Positions 36,195-48,139 are shown, numbered from the stretch's first letter. The stretch: 64,000 nt of DNA from Candidatus Mycoplasma haematohominis (GCF_902712995.1 NZ_CACTIB010000021.1:1-64000), one strand, 5' to 3'. Numbers and translations: made by a program. Notes: generated by a model not told the origin, from the letters alone.

Positions 36195-37063
36195 TGTCAG
36201 TAGCAAAAGCGGCCGGAGTTGCAGCGGTTGTTGTTGGAGTAGCTGGAACAGGTTATGGAGTTTCTGAGTATTTAAAACGACCTTATTTACTTTCTTACTT
36301 TTTGTCTACTAGTGATGGTCAAAGTAAAAAAGGGGAGTATGAGCATCAATTAGGAAAAGTTGGCGGGAATAGTGATGTTTTTGTTGCCGATATGAAAGAG
36401 AACGAGAATTGATGGAAGAATAGGTTTGAGGAGTTAAAGGAAAAACATAAGGCGAGAAGCGCCTTTTTTACTGACGCAACTACTTATAGTCTTGATACTT
36501 CTTCGTCTTCAAAAGCAATTAATAAGTTGTGCGATGCAGCATATAAGAAACATGTTTCAGAGTTTTCTGAAGATGAGTCTTCAACAGAAAAGAAGAAATA
36601 CAAAAAAGACGTTGAGTTATTTTGTACTTTATCAGGCAAAGAAGGTTCTATTGTTTTAGGAATAGAGGGAGTTCCTACTACTTTAAAAGGACAAAGTGGC
36701 TATTCATCAGACAGTGATAAGTCTAAATACGGTTATAAACATGCTGATAAGTTAATTTCTACAGCAGCAGATAGAAATAAAGTATTTTGAGAAGAAAGGG
36801 TTAAGAAGTTGGTTGCAAACAACACTTCTATTGAGACAGAAGGCTTTTTTAAAGATAGTTTTAAAACCGAATTTGAAGGTTACAAAAGTTCAACAAATGA
36901 CTCTAGTAAATTAAATACAGCTGTTGAAAAATTAAAGGAAGGTTGTAAACAACAGTATGGAAAAACTTCTGACCCAACAGCTACAGATAAAGCTAAATGA
37001 GAAGAGTTTTGAAGGTTCTGTTCTGTTGATGGAAGTGTTCCCGGTAATCTAATATCAACATAA
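36194..37063 (+). CDS. Mixed two-module paralogue (FVAD + EGVPTTLKG)
   Basis: It encodes 289 aa. It joins a first module of the short-member type (RPYLLSYFLST, VFVADMKENENWWKNRF, INKLCDAAYKK, LFCTLSG) to a second of the 47615 type (IEGVPTTLKGQSGYSS, YKHADKLISTA, FWEERV, EGFFKDSFKTEFEGYK, GCKQQYG, WRFCSVDG). Separately, these modules exist as stand-alone anchored proteins in this window. It is a near twin of 45352. It overlaps the previous stop by one base. Confidence 0.87.
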
Positions 37064-37070
37064 TAAAAGT

Positions 37071-37937
37071 ATGTCATTAGAAAAGGTAGCTGTTGGTGCA
37101 GGTGTTACTGTTTTGACTGTAGGAGGCGGCTATGGAATAAGTGCTTTATTTACTGGAGGTACGCCGAGTTTTGAAGTTTTGAGAAAAGATCCTAGTTTTG
37201 CCCAAACTTATAATGACAACGATGTTATAGGAAAACTATATGGAAACTATTTAGTTGCTCCTTATGGATCTAGAGGCAAAACAAATACTGAAGATACAAC
37301 CAAATCTAATAATAAAGAATGATGAGAATGATCCTATAAGAATTGAAAAGCAGATTTTGATAACACGCAGACAAAAGGAAATTTGAGTAGTGAATTTTTA
37401 GATGATAAGAAGGTTAGTTCAGGTTTTGATGTAACTTCTAAAACAGGTTCTCCCAAAGCTTTAAATCAAGTTTGTGAAGATGTTTATAAGAAGAATAAAA
37501 CTGACATAACTAAGTTAGATAGTGATGCAAACAAACAAAAACTTCATGATGATCTTTGGAAGTATTGTTCTTTCTTAGAAAAGAGACCAACAACTGTTGA
37601 GGAATATTCGAAAGAAAGTTACGGAACAGGAAATGAGCACGGAAAAACTCATAAATCAAAATTAGTTTCTATTGATGATCCATCTAATAAATTGTTTTGA
37701 GAGATCAGGAATGAAGAGTTTTTTGGTTCTAAGGAAAGTCCCTTTAAGGGAGACAATTTAGTGGCCTCAGATGATTCTTTATTCAAAGATTTATATGACA
37801 GCCCTTTTGAAAGCAGAGGAACAATAAAAGATATTTGCCAAAAAGCATATTCTTTCACTACTGCAGAAAAGGATGGTAAAAAAGTGAAACAAGAAAGTGT
37901 TCTTAAGTTTTGTTCTCTAAATTTATCTAGTAATTAA
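37071..37937 (+). CDS. Two-module anchored paralogue, GNYLVAPYG subtype
   Basis: It encodes 288 aa, 7 bp after the previous gene. The anchor MSLEKVAVGAGVTVLTVGGG is followed by an insertion PSFEVLRKDPSFAQTYND before GKLYGNYLVAPYGSRGK. WWEWSYKNWKADF, LNQVCEDVYKK and WKYCSFLEKRPTTV follow; module 2 has KLVSIDDPSNKLFWEIRNE, DICQKAY and KFCSLN. It is highly similar to 31450 in module 2. Confidence 0.86.
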
Positions 37938-37939
37938 AT

Positions 37940-38761
37940 ATGTCAGCGCTAACTAAAGCAGCAATAGGAGGAGGAGCTGTATTAGCCGTTAGTAGTGGGG
38001 GCTATGGAATGAGTTTTTTATTTAGAGGAATAATGCCTGATTTTTCAACTTTAGAAGAACAAGAAATAACTACTTATGACACTAGCAAATATGCCAAAGA
38101 TTTCAAGCCGTTTTTTATAGATGACGTTTTTGAGGATAACCAAAAATGATGGGATTGATCTTATAACACCAGATGGTTAGAGGATAATTCTGATAGTTCA
38201 AGTATGAAAGCAAAAAAGAAATTTCAAGGAGTTACAGGAGGTTACAAGGATAAAGATGGATCTGATACTAACTCTTTAAAACAGAAATGTAAGGAAGCTT
38301 ATGGAGCAAATTCTAATGGGGATGTTTTAGATAGTACAGATGCAACTGATAAATTTGAAACAAAAGATATCTGAAGATATTGTTCTATAAAAGGAGTTAA
38401 GCCTGTTTTGGTTTCTGGCTATGCAACTACTAAATTTGGAGGTAAGACTGGTTTAGCTGAAAGTTTGGTATCAGTAAAAGATGAACATAAAGAATCAAAC
38501 GATTGATTCTGAGAAATAAGAGAAAGAGAGTTTAGAGTTGGGGTAAAGACTAAAAGTAAGAAAACTCAAGAACCTGCAGGAACTAAAGCAAAGACAGGTA
38601 AAAAGTTCGATCTTCTATACAAAAATGAAAAAAATAGAACAGTTAAAGAATTGTGTAGGGAGATTTATGAAACTAATCAGAATGATGGTAGTACAAAAAA
38701 TATAGAAGAGAGCGATATTAAAAGATTCTGTTTTTTAACTCCTGTTACTACAGATAATTAA
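37940..38761 (+). CDS. Two-module anchored paralogue, WWDWSYNTRW subtype
   Basis: It encodes 273 aa, 2 bp after the previous gene. The anchor MSALTKAAIGGGAVLAVSSG is followed by IMPDFSTLEEQE, FKPFFIDDVFED, WWDWSYNTRWLED, KQKCKEAYG and WRYCSIKG. Module 2 has DWFWEIRERE, KELCREIYE and KRFCFLTP. It mixes the N-terminal plan of 30654 with the C-terminal ending of 33929. Confidence 0.86.
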
Positions 38762-38764
38762 TTT

Positions 38765-39598
38765 ATGAATCCAACACAAGCAGCAGCAGGCGCAGCAGCG
38801 GGAACTGCAATAATAGGTGGTAGTTATTTAGGTTACAAGTATCTTTCTATTAGCTGTACAACTATAGCTAATTCAGTAAATAAAGATTCTTATGCTGCTG
38901 GAACTATAGGAGGAGATAACAAAGATAAGTTTGTAGATCCTTTACTAGCAGATAATGAAGGTTGATGAAAAGGTGTGTTTGAGGCTTTGAAGCAAGAAAA
39001 AAGTTTGCCAAACAATGATTTAAGTGTTGAATTTAACGCTGTAACTGAAGGATTTCAGAAAACTTCTGGGAATAGCACAACTCATTTAAATAAGGTATGT
39101 GATACAGCTATTAGGAAAACATAAGCAAGCGTTATCAATGATAAATATTTAAAAAATATTTGAAAATATTGTTCTATAAATCCAAATCTTGCTGATGGTA
39201 AAGGAGGAGAGCCGGATGCGAAAACAATTAGTGAGAGGGCTCCAACACCCAGCTTGACAACAGGTAATTTAGGAGCAGTAGAAGACAACAAAAATAAGTT
39301 AGTAGCAGATCATGCAGATAATACAACTTGGTGAAATTGAACTTATGAGAATAAGTTGAAACCAGCCAAAGCAAAGACCACTGCAAGCAGCGATTTAGAT
39401 TCTGCTTTTAATGCTGTAACAGGGGGTTATGGAAACGATTCAACTACTAATTTAAACAAAGTGTGCGAAACACATTACAAAAAAACTGCTTCTAGTGATT
39501 TCTCAGATTCAACAAATGAGGCAGAAAAAAACAAAAGAAAGAAAAATGTGGAACAGTTCTGTACTAAAGGAGACAATGTAACTTTATCTCTTAGTTAG
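38765..39598 (+). pseudogene. Tandem-module paralogue split by an in-frame TAA
   Basis: The frame from ATG 38765 stops at TAA 39122-39124 after 119 aa (LNKVCDTAIRKT), yet the same frame carries on with family sequence (KNIWKYCSIN) to TAG at 39598. Without the TAA the product would be 277 aa made of two copies of the short KLVAD-type module: FVDPLLADNEGWWKG/HLNKVC and LVADHADNTTWWNW/NLNKVC. This is the only member seen with two modules of that type. A single substitution (for example from AAA or GAA) explains the stop. Confidence 0.8.
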
Positions 39599-39600
39599 TT

Positions 39601-40404
39601 ATGTCAGCAATAAAAGCAGCAGCTGCAGCTGCCTTTGGTACTGCAATATTAGGCGGTGGAGGTTATTTGATTTGAGATAGTTTTACTCATTCAGATATTA
39701 AGTATTTAAATACAGATGGTTATGGGGATAATACGTTTGGTAAGAAACATGCAATATATCTTATAGATCCTTATCATCACAGAAATAAATCTGTATGAGA
39801 GAAATCATTTGATAGATGAGATATTGCTCAGAGAAAAACACCTCCATCACCAACATTGAGTACAGAATTTGGAGTTGGTAAGTTTGAAAAAGGGTATGTC
39901 TCTAAGAGAGAAGGTAATAGTAAGGTATTGAATTTAGCTTGCGAAGATGCTTTTAAGGTGGAAGATAGTAGTTTAACTAGTCAAAGAAGAACAAATACTT
40001 GAATCTATTGTTCTGTCTTTGGAGTTGAGCCTAAGCTAGTTTCTAGTGAAACCGGCCAAGACAGTGTTTATAAAGACAAACATGGAGGAAAGACAGATTT
40101 TAAAGGTAAGTTAGTTGAAGTTAAAGAAGGAAATAACTATATAAATGCTGAATTTTGAAAAAGAAGAGATGAGGAATTTTTTGATTCTATAAAGCTAGAG
40201 AAAGCTTCAGGAGAGAAGTCTTCTGATGGTTCTATATTTAGAATTTTATACGATAAGAAAAATCAACAACGTGGGGATAGTGATACTGTTAAACATACTT
40301 GTGAGAAAGCTTATAACAAGGCGATTACGGGCGGAGATGCAAGTATTAAATTTACAGATGAAGATATAAAGAGATTCTGTTATTTAGTTCCAGAAGGGAA
40401 TTAA
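39601..40404 (+). CDS. Two-module anchored paralogue, YLIDP subtype
   Basis: It encodes 267 aa, 2 bp after the preceding pseudogene. The anchor MSAIKAAAAAAFGTAILGGG is followed by YLIWDSF, FGKKHAIYLIDPYHHRN, VWEKSFDRWD, LNLACEDAFK and WIYCSVF. Module 2 has FKGKLVEV, FWKRRDEEFFD, KHTCEKAY and KRFCYLVPEGN. It has VW in place of the usual WW. Confidence 0.85.
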
Positions 40405-40414
40405 TTATTGTTAG

Positions 40415-41248
40415 ATGGATCCAGTAAAAGGAGCAGTAGGTTTAGGAGCTGTAGCTTTAGTAGTTGGTGGGGGATATGCCTTAAAAGGAGGACTGGATAG
40501 TTGAACACCTGAACATTCTTTTCTATATGAAATGAATGAATTTGAAAAAACTTATGCAGTTGGAACCTTTGGAAGGATATATGGAAAGTACTTAATAGAT
40601 CCTAATAAAGATCAGGCATGATGAAATAAACAATTTAAGGAGGTTTGAAAGAAAGATTATGAGCCTAAAGCCGGAACAGCTTTAGATAGTAATTTAAGCG
40701 ATGAATTTAAAAAAGATACAAAAGTAGATAAAGCTTTTGGAACAGATGAGAAAGCTCTAAATAGAGTATGTGAGGCAGCTTATAAAAAAACATCAAAAGA
40801 TGAAATAAAGCCTGCAACCGATACTGATGAACCAAAAAAGAAATACAGAGCAGCTATCTGAAAATACTGTTCTATATTTGAAAAAGAATTGTTGACAGTA
40901 AAAGATGGAGCAGATGAGGGTCTTGATGGGACAAAAATAGGAAAAGCAAAAGAAACAATATTAGCTTCTGTTAAATCTGAAAACAACAACAAGTTTTGAA
41001 TTCATAGACAAAAAGAGTTCTTTTATGGCGGGAATAGTAAAGAAGGAATAGGCAAGGATGCTAACAAAGAAAAAGCATTTGGAAAACTTTATAAAGAGAA
41101 AAATAGTAAGTCTGAAAAAGCAGATGCTTTAAAAGACACTTGCAAAAGCGTTTATTCAGAAGTGTCTACAGATGCTACTTTACAAACAGAAGCAGTTAAA
41201 TACTGTGGCTTATTGGAAGAAACAACTCCACCTGCCGATAACGCATAG
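40415..41248 (+). CDS. Two-module anchored paralogue, YGKYLIDP subtype
   Basis: It encodes 277 aa. The anchor MDPVKGAVGLGAVALVVGGG is followed by YALKGGLDSW, FGRIYGKYLIDPNKD, WWNKQFKEVW, LNRVCEAAYKK and WKYCSIF. Module 2 has FWIHRQKEFFYGG, KDTCKSVY, VKYCGLLEET and a Pro/Ala tail. It is the last gene of the dense run from 35385; 131 bp without genes follow. Confidence 0.85.
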
Positions 41249-41379
41249 TCTAAAAACTTAAATTTTTTATATTCTCTACATTTAGTTGTTTTATTTGCAT
41301 AGCTCTATTAATCAGAGATAAAGATGTTTGTGCTTTTTCTGGCTTATTACAATTTCCGCCGACAGTTCAGTTGGGCGCT

Positions 41380-41829
41380 ATGGATCTTCCTAAGAAGATT
41401 GAAATTAAATCAGCTAAAGCTCAGAAGATAATAGTAACTTTAGAAGAATTATTTGATCCTGATCTTGCAGGATCTGTTGAAATTAGAGATCGTTTTCATG
41501 CTAAGTTAAAGATTGAAGCGGACGCTTGCAAACTTAAAGCTATTGAAGAAGGTTTTATGCCTTTAGCTCATTATTGTGATTTCTGAACTCCAAGAGGAGG
41601 GAAAGCATTTTTAATGCAGACACCTTCTCATATTTCGGCACTTAAGGGAGTTAAAGTTATTTGTTTAGTGGATAGTGCTATTTGAGCAGTTTTTGAAGAT
41701 GTTAGAAAAGATTTTCAGATAGGCAACACAGTTAAGTTTGTAGGAGCTTGAGGAAGAATATATGAATATCAGAAGAGGAAAGAAAAGTTTTTTGTATTTA
41801 GTTTGTTGCCTTTAGAAACATATAACTAA
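41380..41829 (+). CDS. Hypothetical cytoplasmic protein inside the array
   Basis: It encodes 149 aa from ATG 41380 (MDLPKKIEIKSAKAQK). It has no anchor and no family Cys/WW motifs, so it is unrelated to its neighbours. Alternating hydrophobic strands near the end (KGVKVICLVDSAIWAVFED, VKFVGAWGRIYEYQ, KFFVFSLLPLE) would fit a small beta-barrel such as an OB fold; that is a guess from pattern only. Three Trp are TGA. Confidence 0.75.
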
Positions 41830-41923
41830 TTTTTGGTTCTCATAATTTAACTCTGTTAAGTTTGAGAAATTGCAGTAGTACAGAGCTCTTTAGGGTGTTT
41901 CTTATAATGTTTCTAATCAAATT

Positions 41924-42709
41924 ATGGTACAAGCATCAAAAGTGGCTTTGGCCTTGACTGTTGTAGCTTCAGCAGTTGTTGGGAGTTATTTACTTATTAC
42001 ATTAGGAACAAGAGAAGTTAAAGAAGCTTTTGTTCTTTCTTCTAGAGATGATTTGAATGGCTCTTATGAAAGTGGTAAGTTTGGAAATGATTATGCAATT
42101 TATATGGTTGATCCTGATAATGAGAAGAATAAGTGATGGTGAGAAGAGAGTTATAAGAATTTAAAGAGCGATATATCTAATAGTGATAAGAGGTCTAAAT
42201 TGTATGAGGCTTTTTATAAAGGGGGTGTTGAGAAAGTTAATTTGGGTTTTGGAACAACAGAAGATTCTCTGAATAAGGTTTGCGATGTTGCTTTTAAAAA
42301 GAAACCTAGCGATTTAAGCGAAGAACATTATGGAGACAATGTGTGAGCTTATTGTTCAGTGGTTGGGGCTAAGTATACGTTTGTTGCCGATGATGATTAT
42401 GCCGGTAAATTTGGTTCTAAACTCGAACACAAAAATAAGATTCTTTCTGTAAAAAATAGTGATAATGAGTCATTTTGAGCAGAAAGGAATAAACAGTTTT
42501 TTGGTAGAACAGGAAAGGACGGTTCAGGAGCCGATGCTTCTGCAGGTTCGGAATTTAAAAAGCTTTATGCTAAGGGAGTGGAAAGCAATGGAGAAGGCGT
42601 TGATAGCGTAAAGAAAAAATGTGAAGATGCTTATGATGTTGTTGTATCAGACACTTCCATAGTAAAAGATGAAGATATTAAAAGATTCTGTTACTTAATT
42701 CCGGAATAG
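41924..42709 (+). CDS. Two-module anchored paralogue, YAIYMVDP subtype
   Basis: It encodes 261 aa. The anchor MVQASKVALALTVVASAVVG is followed by SYLLITLG, FGNDYAIYMVDPDNEKN, WWWEESYKNL, LNKVCDVAFKK and WAYCSVV. Module 2 has FWAERNKQFFG, KKKCEDAYD and KRFCYLIPE. It restarts the array after the unrelated gene. Confidence 0.86.
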
Positions 42710-42715
42710 ATTTTT

Positions 42716-43210
42716 ATGACACCACAAGTAGCTGGAGGTATAGTAGTAGGGACTGTTTTGGTGGGAGGAACGGGAGTAGGAGTTTACATGCTTGCTACTC
42801 GTACTAGTGATCCTGTAACCTTAAAACAAGCGTTAGTGGGCATCATCGATAAGGGCGACTATGAAAATAATGCTAAATTAGCTGGATATGGAACAAATAA
42901 AGATGTCTTGGTTGCAGATGTGCCGGAAAATCAAAGTTGGTGAAATGCTAGGTACAAAGAGAAATTGGAAAAAATAAAAGGACAAGACAATAATAGAGCT
43001 TTGTCTTCACATTTTAGGTTTGTAGATAAGGGTTATGGCGTTGGTGAGACTGATGCCGCTACTGCCTTAAATAAAGTTTGTGATACTGCTTATAAATTAG
43101 ACAGAGATGGGTTTAAAGGCACTGAAGATACGGATACAAAGTTTCAGTATAGAAAAGATGTAGAAAAATTTTGTACCGTAAAGGGAACAGAAACTTTACA
43201 AGTTGAGTAA
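42716..43210 (+). CDS. One-module anchored paralogue, VLVAD subtype
   Basis: It encodes 164 aa, 6 bp after the previous gene. The anchor is MTPQVAGGIVVGTVLVGGTG; then GYGTNKDVLVADVPENQSWW, NARYKEKLEK, LNKVCDTAYK and VEKFCTVKGTETLQVE. It is a sister of the next gene. Confidence 0.84.
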
Positions 43211-43707
43211 TGGATCCAATTAAAGTAGCTATCGCCGGAGGCGGAGTTGCTTTGGCAATAGGAGGAGGAATAGGGATTTCTATGATTTCTTCTAGCCCAT
43301 GAACTTTGGAACAAGCATTAGACAACGATAAGATAGCTCAATCAGAAAAAACAAATTACACAGATGGCAGTAAGTTGTCTGTTTTTGGAGACAATAAAAA
43401 GGTGTTAGTTGCTGATATAGAAGAAAATGAGAGTTGGTGGAATGCGAGGTATAAAGAGAAGTTAGAAAAGCTGAAAGATAAAACCACCAATAGAGCTTCT
43501 TCTTCTGAATTTCTGGCTGTAAATAAGGGTTATAGCTCTGACGAAGGAGATGTGCTGACTGCTTTGAATAAAGTTTGTGATGCCTCTTACAAGAAGGAAA
43601 AAACGGAGTTCAATGGAGCAGAAGGTAGCAGTAATAAAGTAAAATATAGAGAGGATATAGGAAAGTTTTGTACACTAAAAGGAACAGAAGTTTTACAAAT
43701 TGAGTAG
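43210..43707 (+). CDS. One-module anchored paralogue, VLVAD subtype
   Basis: It encodes 165 aa; its ATG shares a base with the previous TAA (TAATG). MDPIKVAIAGGGVALAIGGG is followed by PWTLEQALD, KKVLVADIEENESWWNARYK, LNKVCDASYKK and GKFCTLKGTEVLQIE. From the WWNARYKEKLEKLK block to the end it is very close to 42716, but the anchor differs, suggesting separate histories of anchor and ectodomain. Confidence 0.84.
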
Positions 43708-43850
43708 ATTGGGTTCAATCAAAGCAGAAGTTTTTGCAGGCTAAGTAAGGAGTTTCTATGATTTTTATCTGGTGTGTTTTGAGACAGTAAAATGAAAGAG
43801 GAACAAACAACCTGATTCTAAAAGAGTTAAGAAGAGTTTACTAGTTTGTA

Positions 43851-44174
43851 GTGACCAATCTTTCGATAGCAGGAATTGCTGTTTTGGCAATAGGGGCAGT
43901 AGCGATAGGCGTTTACCAAGGAACTAAAGAAGATAAAGAGGCAATCGCGTTAAAAAGAATAGAAAGAAAAAGCGCATTGAATAGAAGATACACTTATCTT
44001 CGAGAACATGAATGGCCACAAGAATTTCTACAATATTGTGACACTTATCAAAAGATGTCTCAATTAGGTTTTTTTAGAGAAAAAGATTGCCTTAATGCTC
44101 AAGTAGAAAAATATAAACCTGATAGAGATACATGATTAAAACAAGAATTAGATAAGGAGGAACATAATATATAA
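43851..44174 (+). CDS. Small membrane-anchored hypothetical protein
   Basis: It encodes 107 aa from GTG 43851. The anchor TNLSIAGIAVLAIGAVAIGV is followed by a very charged region and two Cys (FLQYCDTYQK, EKDCLNAQ) about 17 residues apart, closer than in the main family. It may be a diverged short member. The single TGA Trp is near the end (DTWLKQ). Confidence 0.65.
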
Positions 44175-44510
44175 GCAGGGTGTTAGCAGTTCGCAAAATT
44201 TAATTATTAACAAATTGATAACTTATATATGTTTTCTAATAAACAGATTAATGAGAAGTTAATTTAGTAATCATTTAATACGTAAAAAACTTTAGAGATA
44301 ATTTACTAATAACTATTATTAGCTTATTTGTATCTATTTATTATCTCATCTGACACGTTAAACCGACCATTAATTTACAGACAAGTCTCTTGTTTTTAAG
44401 GAAAAAGCAACAACTAAGTCTTTTGTATGGAATAAAAGTGTTACAAACTTAAGAATAGATCGGTTGAAAAACTTAAACATATTTATAAGTCACTTCTTCA
44501 AATTTAAATA
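44175..44510. other. Intergenic A/T-rich gap in the array
   Basis: These 336 bp show no coding sequence under either strand that looks like the family. It precedes a new run of closely spaced genes and presumably contains their promoter; a weak TTGAAA (44464) and TATAAG (44484) pair is visible but the spacing is short. Confidence 0.5.
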
Positions 44511-45347
44511 ATGACACCACTTAAAGGAGCAGCTGTTGTAGGAGGTGGAGCAGTATTGGCGGCTAGTGGAGGATATGGTTTAAGTAGGCTTCTTGATGAT
44601 TCTATGCCTAGTTATGTTGTTTTGTCTGAAGGGGCGCCAATTACAGAAGGAGAAAACACAGTAGGAAAAGCATATGGTAATTATCTGATAGCTCCCTATG
44701 GCAAAAAGGGAAATATTAATCCTGCAGATGCTTCCAATAAAGATAAAGAAGATAATGAAAAATGATGGACTTGATCTTATAAGAGATGACTTTATGATTT
44801 GGAGAATAAGAACAAAGATAATGCTTTAAGTACAGAATTTCAGGATAAATTAAAGGTAGGTTCTGCTTTTTCATTAACTGCAGTAGAAGACGGCAAACCT
44901 AAACCTTTGAATCAGGTGTGTGAAGGTGTTTATAAAAAGACAAAAACCGATGTGAGCAATAATTCAGATGAAAATAAGAAAAAGCTTTGAAACAACTTGT
45001 GAAAATACTGTTCTTTCTTTGCAACCAAAATAACAACAGTTGAGAAAAATGGGGATAGTTATGGAAATGGTGTTTATGGAACTACTAAGAAGGCAGGATT
45101 AATATCCGTTAAAGATTCAAATAATGATGTTTTTTGAAATAAAAGAAATGAGGAATTCTATAGTGATAAAGGAGATAAGAAAGGAAAAGATGCGTCTAAC
45201 GGAAAATTCAAAGATGCATATAACAATAGAGATAGTAATAGAAGACACATTAAGGAGATTTGCGAAGTAGCTTATGACAAATCCTCTTCAACTGATGCAA
45301 CTAATTATCCAGAGGGAGATGTTATTAAATTCTGTTCAATAACTTAG
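44511..45347 (+). CDS. Two-module anchored paralogue, GNYLIAPYG subtype
   Basis: It encodes 278 aa. The anchor MTPLKGAAVVGGGAVLAASG is followed by SMPSYVVLSEGAP, GKAYGNYLIAPYGKKG, WWTWSYKRWLYDL, LNQVCEGVYKK and WKYCSFF. Module 2 has YGTTKKAGLISV, FWNKRNEEFY, KEICEVAYD and KFCSIT. It is closest to 35385 in module 2. Confidence 0.86.
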
Positions 45348-45351
45348 AGAG

Positions 45352-46212
45352 ATGTCAGTAGCAAAAGCAGCCGGAGCTGCAGCAGTTGTTGTTGGGGTAG
45401 CTGGAACAGGTTATGGTGTTTCAGAATATTTGAGAAGACCTTATACACTTGCTAATTTTTTGTCTTCTACTAGCGATCAAAGCAAAAAGCGAGAATATGA
45501 AAATAAGTTAGGAGGCATAGAAGCGAATAAACATGTTTTTGTTGCAGATATGCCCGAGAATGAAAATTGATGAAAGAAAAGATTTGATGATTTAAGTCAG
45601 AAGAGTGTAGAGAAAAGCACTGAATTTAGTAATGTAGTTACTTATAGTTCTTCTGATCAAAAAGCCATTAATAAGTTATGTGATGCAGCTTATAAAAAAC
45701 ATGTTTCTTTGTTTTCTGATGATTCTTCTTCCGATGACAAAAATAAATATAAGAAAAATGTTGAGGCATATTGTACTTTATCTGGAGAGGCAGGATCAGT
45801 TGTATTAGGAGCTGAAGGAGTTCCTACTACTTTAAAGGGAGAGGATGATTACTCTGGTGCCAATAACAATAAATATGGTTTTAAACATGCAGATAAATTA
45901 ATTTCTGTAGAGGCAGATAGGAATAAACCTTTCTGAGAAAAGAGGGTGGAAGAGTTGTCTAATGAGAGTGGTTTGACTATAGCAGAAGATGGATTCTTTA
46001 AAACAGATTTCAAATCTAAACTTGAGGCATATAAAAGCGCGAAGACGGAAGTTAATAAATTAAATGAAGCGGTAAAAGCTCTTAAAGATGATTGCAAAGC
46101 AAAATATTCTGATGAAACTAATTCAGAAGAAAATGATAAATCTAAATGAGCTGAGGTCTGGAAATTCTGTTCTGTTGATAGAAAAATACCAGACAACTTA
46201 AAAACTCAATAG
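45352..46212 (+). CDS. Mixed two-module paralogue, near twin of 36194
   Basis: It encodes 286 aa. The anchor MSVAKAAGAAAVVVGVAGTG is almost identical to 36194. First module: RPYTLANFLSS, VFVADMPENENWWKKRF, INKLCDAAYKKHVS, AYCTLSG. Second module: AEGVPTTLKGEDDYSG, FKHADKLISVEADRNKPFWE, DGFFKTDFKSKLEAYK, DDCKAKYS and WKFCSVD. The divergence is concentrated in surface-like charged stretches between these motifs. Confidence 0.87.
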
Positions 46213-46215
46213 ATA

Positions 46216-46974
46216 ATGTCACTTCCTAAATTAGCTGCTGGAGGAGGAGCGGTTTTGGCAATAGCAAGTGGAGGTTATGGAATAAGTACTTTATTTAATA
46301 AAGGGATGCCTGATTATTCTTCTATAAGCGAGACTACTGAAAAGGATAAATATGTGGATTCATATTTTGATTATTTTGTAAGTGCAGAAAATAATGATCC
46401 TTGATGAGATTGAGTTTATAAGGAAAGATATTCTTCAAAGGGACAGACTTCTCCCGGAAAAATGTTTGAAGGAGTTACAAGTGGTTCAGAAGGAAATAAT
46501 TCTATAAAAGTTAAATGTGGAGATGTTTATGAAAAAACGAATAATGAAATAAATACTTCGGATACTGCGGAAAATTCTAAATATTCAGAAGCTGATATTT
46601 GAAGATATTGTACTGCTGTAAATAAGAAGCCAACTAATATTCCTTCAGAAGGAGAATCAGAAAAATATGATAATGGAACTTATGGAGCTACAAATAAAGG
46701 TAAATTAGTAGCTGTAAATGACGCAAGTAATGATTCTTTCTGGCAAGAACAACAAAGATTGTTTTTTAAGACAGAAAAAAAGAGCAATAGGTCTGGAGCG
46801 CATGCAAAGGGAACATCTGGCACCTTTTTCAAAGATTTATGAAATGCCAAAAAAGGAAGTTTAAAAGAGACTTGTAGGTTGGCTTATAAAGAGTTAGAAA
46901 ACGCAACTGGCGCGGATAAAAAAGTACATAAGGAAGATTTGTTTAAGTTCTGTTCTTTAAAAGGAAAAGAATAA
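46216..46974 (+). CDS. Two-module anchored paralogue, DYFV/QEQQRLFF subtype
   Basis: It encodes 252 aa, 3 bp after the previous gene. The anchor MSLPKLAAGGGAVLAIASGG is followed by KGMPDYSSI, YFDYFVSAENNDPWWDWVYK, VKCGDVYEK and WRYCTAVNKKPTNIP. Module 2 has YGATNKGKLVAV, FWQEQQRLFFKTE, KETCRLAYK and KFCSLKGKE. It shares WWDWVYKERY, WRYCTAVNKKPT and the second module with 49428. Confidence 0.86.
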
Positions 46975-46980
46975 TAAATT

Positions 46981-47418
46981 ATGGATCCACTTAAAGTGGG
47001 AGCTGCAACGGCTGCGGTAGCAGTTGGAGCTACTGGAGCAGGATTTGGTATTTCTAGTTATCTGAACACTCCTTATAGTCTTTATAGTTTTTTGAATTCT
47101 AATGATGGTAAAGATTTAAAAGAAAGCTATAAAGATAAGTTAGGAGGGATAGAAAAGAATCAACATTTATTTGTTGCTGATACTAAGAAGAATGAGTGAT
47201 GATGAAAAGCAAAATATCAGAAATTGAAAAATGAAGAAGATAAGAGCGATGAGTTTAAAAATGCGACCGATTATGATTCGCAAACGGCTAATAATACAAA
47301 TGCAATAAATAAATTATGTGATGCTGCTTATAAAAAAGACAGTTCAGGTTTTACTACGGAAACAACTACTACAAATAATAAGACAACATACAAAAAAGAT
47401 ATAGCTAAGTATTGCTAA
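46981..47418 (+). CDS. One-module paralogue ended early by an in-frame TAA
   Basis: It encodes 145 aa as read. MDPLKVGAATAAVAVGATGA anchors it; then TPYSLYSFLNS, LFVADTKKNEWWWKAKY, INKLCDAAYKK and IAKYC, immediately followed by TAA (47416-47418). The frame continues DSSKDTDITWPTTAPAAG to TAA at 47473-47475, which matches the tail of 48932 (IAKYCTVSS...DITW). The stop removes only the last 18 residues and keeps both Cys, so the protein may still work. Confidence 0.8.
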
Positions 47419-47614
47419 GATTCTTCTAAAGATACAGACATCACTTGGCCAACAACAGCTCCAGCAGCAGGTTAAATAAATAGATCTCTTGCAAGTAGAG
47501 ATCTTGTGTTTTGGTAGAGTTTAAGAGCCATAAACAGGGTTTCTTATAATGTCTGTACAAAGAACAAAATTCTTTTAGAAAAATAGAAGATTTTTGGGGG
47601 TAGTAAGGTAGTTT

Positions 47615-48139
47615 ATGGATCCACTTAAAGTAGGAGTAGCTTCTGGTGTAGTTGTAGCTGCAGTCGGTGGAGGTTTAGGTCTTAAGTTTATCTTGGATGG
47701 AAGAGTAGTTACTCTAGAGGGAAATAGTAGTTATTCTGGGGATGAAAATAAAACAAAAGTTGGTGGAAAATTTGCTTCTTTATTAGCTTCAGTTGATGAG
47801 GGTGTTAATGCGTCTTTCTGATCTGAAAGAGTACATAGTTTAGCTTCTAGACATGAAGAGTTGCAGATAAAAACTGATGGTTTTTTCAAAGATGCAAAAA
47901 CTGAATTTGAAGCTTACAAGAAGGAATTAAAAAAAGAAAAAGCAGCTCGAGATGATTTAGAAGCAAAAGCTAAAAATGCAACTGAGAAAGTAAAAGAAAA
48001 ATGTAAAGCTAGGTATGGGGAAGATACACCTATAAGCAATATTTCTGATGAAGATAAACCAAAGTGAAAAGAGTTCTGAGAGTTTTGTTCTGTAGAGGGA
48101 AAAGACAAAACAGACACTATGGTTAGTCAACCTTCTTAG
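47615..48139 (+). CDS. Stand-alone second-module paralogue
   Basis: It encodes 174 aa. Its own anchor MDPLKVGVASGVVVAAVGGG is followed directly by RVVTLEGNSSYSG, GGKFASLLASVDEG, FWSERV, DGFFKDAKTEFEAYKKELKK, an unusually long Lys/Ala/Glu helix, EKCKARYG and WEFCSVEG. This is the second half of 36194 and 45352 as a separate protein. Confidence 0.84.
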